Source: an uncultured Oxalobacteraceae bacterium (lineage in GTDB: Bacteria; Pseudomonadota; Gammaproteobacteria; Burkholderiales; Burkholderiaceae). Taken from it: 19,626 bases of DNA. This document shows, in pieces, positions 15,348-19,626 of this stretch. The notes beneath the pieces are model-generated. The model made no database searches, was not told the origin of the DNA, and saw only the letters and a list, made by a program, of their open reading frames with translations. The first letter of the stretch is position 1. Each line of letters starts with the position of its first letter. Location: the NCBI GenBank assembly GCA_946478765.1, contig CAMLDH010000031.1, positions 1 to 19,626 of the forward strand, read 5' to 3'. Position numbers and translations under genes: made by a program.

Positions 15348-16880
15348 TCACATGTAGATCTTATTGCGCCCTTGCTGCTTGGCGCGGTACATCGCGGCAT
15401 CGGCATACCCGAGCAGGCCTTCCGCATCCCGGCCGTCGCCGGTATACATGGTGGCGCCGATGCTGGCGGTCACCGTGGCGGTCTGTTTTCCGAGATGGAA
15501 GGGCTGGCGCAAGGTATGCAGAATCTTGTCTGCCACCGCCGTGACTTGCCGTTCTTGCGTCGGTCCATCGAGCAGTATCACGAATTCATCGCCGCCTAAC
15601 CGGGCGATCGTATCTTCTTCGCGTACGGAGTCGGTCAGGCGTTTTGCGACATCGACCAATAACGCATCGCCGCTCGCGTGTCCCATGCTGTCGTTAATCT
15701 TCTTGAAATGATCCAGATCCAGGAATAACAATGCAAAGCTTTCATGTTTGCGCTGTGCGCGCGCAATCGCCTGCGTGATTCTGTCCTTTAACAGGTTGCG
15801 GGTGGGCAGGCCGGTGAGCGCGTCGTGATCGACGGCATAGGCCAGTTGTTCCGTCTTTTTCTGCGCTTCCGTCACATCGCGAAACACCGACACCGCGCCT
15901 ACCGTCTTTCTGTGGCGGTCATACAGCGGCGTGGCCAGTTCTTCAATGATGTGTTTCTTTCCGGCCTTGCAGAACAAGATGCATTGTTTTTTGCGCTGCG
16001 CGGCCGAATGCAGGCTGTCTTCCATCGCGGTTGTAACGCGCTGGTTTTTGTCATCGACGCATTCAAACACTTCATTGGCGGTTCGGTGCAGGGCTTGCTG
16101 AATGCGCCAGCCGCATAATTTTTCCGCAGCAGGGTTCAGGTATTCGATACGGTCCTCAGCATCGATCAGGACGACGCCCTCGCCGATGGAGCTCAGGGTG
16201 GTTTGCAAGCGATCTCTTTCCTGGAAAAGCGCTTCTTCGGCGCGTTGGCGCTGCGCGATTTCTGCTTCCAGCCCCTGCTTGTCAAACCGCAGATTGAGCG
16301 ACGTGCGAATCGCGCAATGAAAGTTCCATGCAGAAACCGTCATGGCGGCGAAGAAGATCAGCGTCATGATGCCCATTACCGTTTGCAGTGTGGTGTGCAG
16401 CGTCAGATAGCGAATGGCAAGCGGTAGCAACGCCGGCGTCAAAAATGCCAGGCAAGCCTCCATCCGCGGCGCCAGCACACTGATGCCGCCCGCTGACATG
16501 CCGGCCAGCACAAAAGCGACGAATACCTGATGGGCGATCGACTCGAGCGGAAACAACACAAAGGCTGCCGCCCCCCAAACGCTACCCGCTAATCCTGTGC
16601 CCATCAGATAAGCGGCGTTCCAAAGGCGGGCTTCATCGGGTGCGGGATTGCTCCTGACATAACGCCGCATGATCAAGGCCCGGATCGCTGTGACGAGCAA
16701 CAGACAACCATACCAGCCGAGCAAGACAAAAACGGAAATATAGGCGCTCTGGGCATAAGCCAGGATAGCGCCATTGATCAGCGTTACGGAATAGGCGAGA
16801 GGCGCGTTTTTGTAGAGCAGCTTGACCTGTTCGGCATATACCTGAGTCGAATTGAAGAATTCAATGCCGACGTATTTCAT
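15348..16880 (-). CDS. Membrane-bound PAS-GGDEF diguanylate cyclase
   Basis: This 510-residue protein has about five or six membrane helices (about 30-185), a coiled linker (200-222), a PAS domain (about 222-340) and a GGDEF domain (about 345-510). The active site GGDEF (429-433) is intact, and the inhibitory I-site REED (420-423) sits the standard five residues before it, so the enzyme should make cyclic di-GMP from two GTP and be product-inhibited. The conserved start of the GGDEF domain (DALTGLPTRN) and FLDLDHFKKIND are present. There is no EAL domain. The membrane part does not match a MASE type I can name. It lies 115 bases downstream of the SufR-like gene on the same strand, so cotranscription is possible. 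The ribosome site before the ATG is weak, and a later start is not excluded. Confidence 0.92.
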   Translation of the reverse strand: MKYVGIEFFNSTQVYAEQVKLLYKNAPLAYSVTLINGAILAYAQSAYISVFVLLGWYGCLLLVTAIRALIMRRYVRSNPAPDEARLWNAAYLMGTGLAGSVWGAAAFVLFPLESIAHQVFVAFVLAGMSAGGISVLAPRMEACLAFLTPALLPLAIRYLTLHTTLQTVMGIMTLIFFAAMTVSAWNFHCAIRTSLNLRFDKQGLEAEIAQRQRAEEALFQERDRLQTTLSSIGEGVVLIDAEDRIEYLNPAAEKLCGWRIQQALHRTANEVFECVDDKNQRVTTAMEDSLHSAAQRKKQCILFCKAGKKHIIEELATPLYDRHRKTVGAVSVFRDVTEAQKKTEQLAYAVDHDALTGLPTRNLLKDRITQAIARAQRKHESFALLFLDLDHFKKINDSMGHASGDALLVDVAKRLTDSVREEDTIARLGGDEFVILLDGPTQERQVTAVADKILHTLRQPFHLGKQTATVTASIGATMYTGDGRDAEGLLGYADAAMYRAKQQGRNKIYM

Positions 16881-16995
16881 TTCGCGGCCCGGAAAGAAGA
16901 GGACGAACCTCGTTGGACCAATTCCAATGTCATTCGTTGTACTGGAAGTCTTGCTGTTGCTTTTCGATAGAGAGTCCAGTCGGCGTTATTGCCGA

Positions 16996-17631
16996 TCACC
17001 GACCTTTGGCGTTAAATTTAAAACGGCAAATATTATCGCCTTTGGCCATGCATGCCTGGTGATCCACCGTGCTATCGGTGAAGGCCGATAAAAGTGCCAA
17101 ATCGAATTGGCATATGTTCGGATTCGTCAATGCGAGCGTATGGAACACGCAATTATCCGCCTCGATTGCTTCTGCCTTCGCGCCGCCCGTGCTGCGCGCA
17201 GCATATCCAAGCTGTTCCATGATTTCGGACAGCTTTTGTATTTTTTCATCCCGACTGATGAGTTCGGGATGTTGGGCCCGTAACTGTTTCCCGACTTGCG
17301 CACCCATCTTACTCAACCGTTCACCCAAGCCGTCAGCCCCGGCTTCCTGTTGAACCGAATCGATCAATAACTGGGCGAACCAGGCGTAATGGCGTGGAAA
17401 GCATTCATTGCCCTTATCGGTCAGCACATAGAGCTGCTCCGGCCGCCCACCGGAAGCCCGCGTAACCCCTCTTTTTACCAGTCCATCATTTTCCAGTGCT
17501 GCCAAATGCTGTCGCACGGCAGTGCGCGTAATCGCAAGCTGCACTGACAACTCGTCGGCGGTCATCCCCGCTTTATTTTTCAATAACAGCCGCAGTAATT
17601 CTTTCTGTCGAATTCCCAATATTTCCAGCAT
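16996..17631 (-). CDS. SufR-like winged-helix regulator with C-terminal cysteine cluster
   Basis: This 211-residue protein has an N-terminal winged helix (about 5-75; ELSVQLAITRTAVRQHLAAL is the helix-turn-helix, GGRPEQLYVLTDKG the wing), a helical linker, and a C-terminal domain with Cys161, Cys174, Cys194 and Cys202. The 12-residue spacing of the first pair and the GDNICRF ending resemble SufR and related iron-sulfur sensing repressors. It probably binds an Fe-S cluster and changes DNA affinity with iron, oxygen or nitric oxide; this is inferred from the family. A perfect AAGGAGG ribosome site (plus-strand 17636-17642) lies 4 bases before the ATG. It is divergent from a ferritin-like protein and a cytochrome c gene across 191 bases, the usual position for a regulator of neighbours and itself. 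Confidence 0.86.
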   Translation of the reverse strand: MLEILGIRQKELLRLLLKNKAGMTADELSVQLAITRTAVRQHLAALENDGLVKRGVTRASGGRPEQLYVLTDKGNECFPRHYAWFAQLLIDSVQQEAGADGLGERLSKMGAQVGKQLRAQHPELISRDEKIQKLSEIMEQLGYAARSTGGAKAEAIEADNCVFHTLALTNPNICQFDLALLSAFTDSTVDHQACMAKGDNICRFKFNAKGR

Positions 17632-17706
17632 ACGTCCTCCTTACGGATGGCAGCCGCATCGTCCTGGCTGCACCTTCTTTTCATTCGACTTCTATTTTAT
17701 ATCACC

Positions 17707-17760
17707 ATCAATAATAAGACACTTAAAACATATTTAACTGTACAAAGTATCTTTATTGAT
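17707..17760. promoter_or_regulatory. Imperfect inverted repeat, candidate operator
   Basis: Left arm 17707-17724 (atcaataataagacactt) and right arm 17745-17760 (aagtatctttattgat) are inverted copies apart from a two-base insertion and one mismatch. The 20-base AT-rich spacer makes this the most AT-rich part of the divergent region. It lies between the SufR-like gene and the ferritin-like gene, a natural place for the regulator to bind. Confidence 0.4.
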
Positions 17761-17780
17761 CTACTCTAATAAAACGCACC

Positions 17781-17801
17781 GTCGATTCAAAGGGAATTGA
17801 C
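17781..17801. promoter_or_regulatory. Second short inverted repeat near the ferritin-like gene
   Basis: gtcgattc (17781-17788) and gaattgac (17794-17801) are inverted at 7 of 8 positions with a five-base spacer, 21 bases before the gene start. The size fits a dimeric winged-helix protein operator, but such short matches also arise by chance. Confidence 0.28.
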
Positions 17802-17822
17802 GGCACGGTAAGGACCAACCTC

Positions 17823-18419
17823 ATGGAGAGAAAAATGGTAAAGAATCGATTGGAACAACAACACGCACGCCGCTCATTCCTGCGTGGGACGACCGCAGCG
17901 ATGCTATCGACCGGCGCGGTGTTACTGTTGGCCGGACAGGAAGCGGGCGCCGCAGGCAGCAAGGAAGATATGGCAAGCGACATCGGCATCCTGAACGTGG
18001 CTCTTGGGCTGGAGCACCAAGGTATCAATGCTTACACCTTGGGCGCCAAAAGTGGTTTATTGCAAAAGCCGGTACTCGATATCGCGTTGAAATTTCAAGA
18101 CGATCACAAAGTACATCGCGATCTGCTGATCGGCGCCATTGCCAAACTCGGCGGCAAGGCGGTCGAGGAAAAATCTCTCGATGTGTACGCGCATGCGCTT
18201 AATGCAGGTCAGCTAAAGAACCAGAACGATGTGTTGAAGCTGGCGCTATCTCTTGAATTAGGGGCGACCAACGCGTATCTCGGCGTCATACCGGCGTTCA
18301 AGGATCATGCGTTCGCCAAAGTGGCCGCAAGACTGGCCGCAGATGAAGTCGCGCATTGGGCAGTGTTAAACAATGCCCTCGGCATGCCACTGCCGGCGGC
18401 CATGTCCTTTGGTGCTTGA
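17823..18419 (+). CDS. Tat-exported ferritin-like domain protein
   Basis: This 198-residue protein has a twin-arginine signal (RRSFLRG at 16-22, hydrophobic core to about 38, AGAAG cleavage region), so it is exported folded, probably with its metal centre. The mature part is a four-helix ferritin-like bundle. Candidate metal ligands are Glu64, His95, His98, Glu145 and the ExxH pair Glu175/His178 (ADEVAHWA). It resembles the Ferritin_2 family; substrate and activity are unknown. TAAGGA (17809-17814) lies 8 bases before this ATG. A second ATG at 17835 with GGAG in front is a real alternative and also keeps the Tat motif. It is divergent from the SufR-like regulator and followed by a cytochrome c gene, suggesting periplasmic electron transfer or iron oxidation. 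Confidence 0.87.
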   Translation: MERKMVKNRLEQQHARRSFLRGTTAAMLSTGAVLLLAGQEAGAAGSKEDMASDIGILNVALGLEHQGINAYTLGAKSGLLQKPVLDIALKFQDDHKVHRDLLIGAIAKLGGKAVEEKSLDVYAHALNAGQLKNQNDVLKLALSLELGATNAYLGVIPAFKDHAFAKVAARLAADEVAHWAVLNNALGMPLPAAMSFGA

Positions 18420-18426
18420 CGAATTC

Positions 18427-18468
18427 TGACCTGCCGAAGAAAGCACTTTTCAGCAGGTCATTCTTATT
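18427..18468 (+). terminator. Hairpin with T-rich tail, terminator or attenuator
   Basis: Stem 18427-18440 pairs with 18447-18460 (outer tgacctgc/gcaggtca perfect, one mismatch and one G-T pair inside, loop of six). It is followed by ttcttatt. It starts 7 bases after the ferritin-like stop and ends just before the cytochrome c ribosome site, so it may lower downstream expression rather than separate two units fully. Confidence 0.65.
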
Positions 18469-18469
18469 T

Positions 18470-18474
18470 GGAGG
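18470..18474 (+). promoter_or_regulatory. Ribosome binding site of the cytochrome c gene
   Basis: GGAGG lies 8 bases before the ATG at 18483. It overlaps the longer in-frame start at 18468, which is therefore unlikely to be used. Confidence 0.75.
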
Positions 18475-18482
18475 CACAACGC

Positions 18483-18848
18483 ATGAAAATCATTTGGTCC
18501 CTGTTTACTGTAGCGGCATGTTTGACCAGTTCGTTTGCGCAGGCCGGCGGCGATGCAGAGAATGGAAAACTGCTATACGCATCGCGCTGCATCGCATGCC
18601 ATTCCATCGATGCCAGTCTGGCCGGGCCGGCACATCGAGGTGTGTTTGGAAGAAAGGCCGGAAGCGTCATCGATTTTGACTACAGTCCCGCGTTGAAGAA
18701 ATCCAGGGTGATTTGGAATGAAAAGACCTTGGATAAGTGGCTGGCGAATCCCGAAGCATTCATGCCGGGGCAAAAAATGGGTTATTCGGTATCCGATGCC
18801 GGAGAGCGCGCAGATTTGATTGCGTATTTAAAAAGTCAAACCAGGTGA
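18483..18848 (+). CDS. Periplasmic class I cytochrome c
   Basis: This 121-residue protein has a Sec signal peptide (1-21, cleavage after AQA), one heme-binding motif CIACH (36-40) and a distal PGQKM segment where Met99 is the likely sixth ligand. The GPAHRGVFGRKAG stretch after the heme site and the C-terminal helix (RADLIAYLKSQ) are typical of small cytochrome c2/c550-like electron carriers. It lies 63 bases after the ferritin-like gene, beyond a terminator-like hairpin, and could be its electron acceptor. Regulation by the SufR-like protein is possible through read-through from the upstream promoter. Confidence 0.93.
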   Translation: MKIIWSLFTVAACLTSSFAQAGGDAENGKLLYASRCIACHSIDASLAGPAHRGVFGRKAGSVIDFDYSPALKKSRVIWNEKTLDKWLANPEAFMPGQKMGYSVSDAGERADLIAYLKSQTR

Positions 18849-18905
18849 TGACAGATTAAGCAGGTACGCAAAATTATTGGTGTTGCGATCAAGCGGGAAA
18901 GGAGT

Positions 18906-18962
18906 AGGGTGCGCTTGCGCACCAATATCGTCGGTCACAGCATTGGTGCGCAAGCGCGCCCT
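18906..18962. terminator. Long GC hairpin between convergent genes, repeat-type
   Basis: Perfect 16-bp arms gcgcttgcgcaccaat (18911-18926) and its complement (18942-18957) extend to 21 bp with one G-T pair (18906-18962) around a 15-base loop. It lies 57 bases after the cytochrome stop and 6 bases beyond the stop of the minus-strand MORN gene, so it probably ends transcription from both sides. The gtagggtgcgcttgcgcacc unit is a type I recognise as dispersed in proteobacterial genomes. Confidence 0.6.
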
Positions 18963-18968
18963 TTCCAT

Positions 18969-19626
18969 TTATGGGTTTTCAGCCGGACGTTCCGGATTTT
19001 GTGCTTCACTTATTGATTGCAGACGATGTCGTATTGTAGCGGTGCCCGAGGGGTTCTCTGCAAACACCATCTTGCCGTTCTCCGTCCGTTTATCGTCCTT
19101 GAACTCGCCTTCCCAATAACTTCCGTTTACCCATGTGTAGCGGCCATGACCCTGGCTCTTGCCTTTGAACCAGGCGCCGCTATAGACATCGCCTTCCTTG
19201 AACCGGGTGGTGCCTTGGCCATGCGGCAGGCCGTCTTTCACGTCGCCTGTGTAGCGGTTGCCGTTGGCGAAGACGATGCTGCCTTTACCGTTGGGTAAAT
19301 CTCTTGCCCAGTCGCCGTCGTAACGCTGGCCGTTGGTCCAGATGAAGCGGCCTTTTCCTTGCTTGATGCCCCGCACCAGCGTTCCTTCAAACTGCGTACC
19401 GTCGGTCCAGATGATTTTGCCCGTGCCGGAAACGCTGCCGGTCGGGGCGACGGAAAAATCGCCGACTAGGGTCTGGCCATCCAGCTTGAGGGATTTTCTG
19501 CCGGTCGCGACCGGCGGCTCTGGGGCCGGTTCTGGAGCAGGCTCCGGCGTTGCTTCAGGCACCGGTTCCTTTGGCGCGGGCAGTGCGCTCGGTTCCACCG
19601 GCTGGATGCTGGCCTGCTGGTCTGCT
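18969..19626 (-). CDS. MORN-repeat protein, 5' end beyond the window
   Basis: The frame is open to the right edge, so the N-terminus and any signal peptide are not visible. A GTG at 19598 is in frame but need not be the start. The visible part has a Pro/Glu-rich linker (PEPAPEPAPEP), then five full MORN repeats of 23 residues (for example GKGRFIWTNGQRYDGDW and GHGRYTWVNGSYWEGEF) and a partial one, then a short polar tail. MORN repeats form open beta-hairpin arrays; in bacteria they are often secreted or membrane-linked and their roles are mostly unknown. The proline-rich linker suggests a domain lies upstream, outside the window. It converges on the cytochrome c gene. Confidence 0.85.
   Translation of the reverse strand, partial: ADQQASIQPVEPSALPAPKEPVPEATPEPAPEPAPEPPVATGRKSLKLDGQTLVGDFSVAPTGSVSGTGKIIWTDGTQFEGTLVRGIKQGKGRFIWTNGQRYDGDWARDLPNGKGSIVFANGNRYTGDVKDGLPHGQGTTRFKEGDVYSGAWFKGKSQGHGRYTWVNGSYWEGEFKDDKRTENGKMVFAENPSGTATIRHRLQSISEAQNPERPAENP

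Noticed and set aside
1..19626. CRISPR array, tRNA or rRNA genes, complete insertion sequence
   Set aside because: No regularly spaced direct repeats, no cloverleaf or rRNA-like sequence and no transposase were noticed by eye; a covariance-model search would settle small RNAs.

Overview
The window looks like chromosomal DNA of a GC-rich betaproteobacterium, most likely Burkholderiales and perhaps Oxalobacteraceae. This is inferred from three things: a cyanophycin synthetase pair laid out as in that group, the codon usage, and several dispersed intergenic repeats of types common in beta- and gammaproteobacteria. No species can be named from the sequence alone.

Region 1 (1-7748) is a cyanophycin locus. 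A minus-strand ABC exporter with an unusual N-terminal domain and zinc ribbon is divergent from two tandem cyanophycin synthetase paralogues and a small membrane protein. The first paralogue (2608-4782) has a degenerate Mur-ligase P-loop and no C-terminal Mur domain, so only its ATP-grasp half should work. The second (start revised to 4868) has both ATP sites. The N-terminal HxxEH motif is present in the short paralogue and lost in the full-length one, which suggests division of labour. A stand-alone 5'-3' exonuclease of the flap-nuclease family follows (7797-8570).

Region 2 (8759-14040) is the most intriguing part. It encodes a cytoplasmic SurA/PpiC-like prolyl isomerase, a 1021-residue exporter (two cNMP-binding-like domains, C39 double-glycine peptidase, six-helix ABC membrane domain, ATPase), and a sigma-54 enhancer-binding protein without a receiver domain whose start overlaps the exporter stop (ATGA). 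It resembles a regulated peptide-export module, but no HlyD-type adaptor and no leader-peptide substrate gene is visible here. An 85-bp element with 20-bp inverted ends and a separate GC hairpin lie between the isomerase and exporter genes.

Region 3 (14041-16880) holds a comparatively AT-rich stretch with a secreted PEP-CTERM protein, a convergent intergenic region with REP-like repeats, and a membrane-bound PAS-GGDEF diguanylate cyclase with intact active and inhibitory sites.

Region 4 (16996-18848) holds a SufR-like winged-helix regulator with four C-terminal cysteines, divergent from a Tat-exported ferritin-like protein and a periplasmic class I cytochrome c. The last two are separated by a terminator-like hairpin. 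The combination suggests an iron or redox-responsive unit. The window ends in a MORN-repeat protein on the minus strand whose 5' end lies beyond the right edge.
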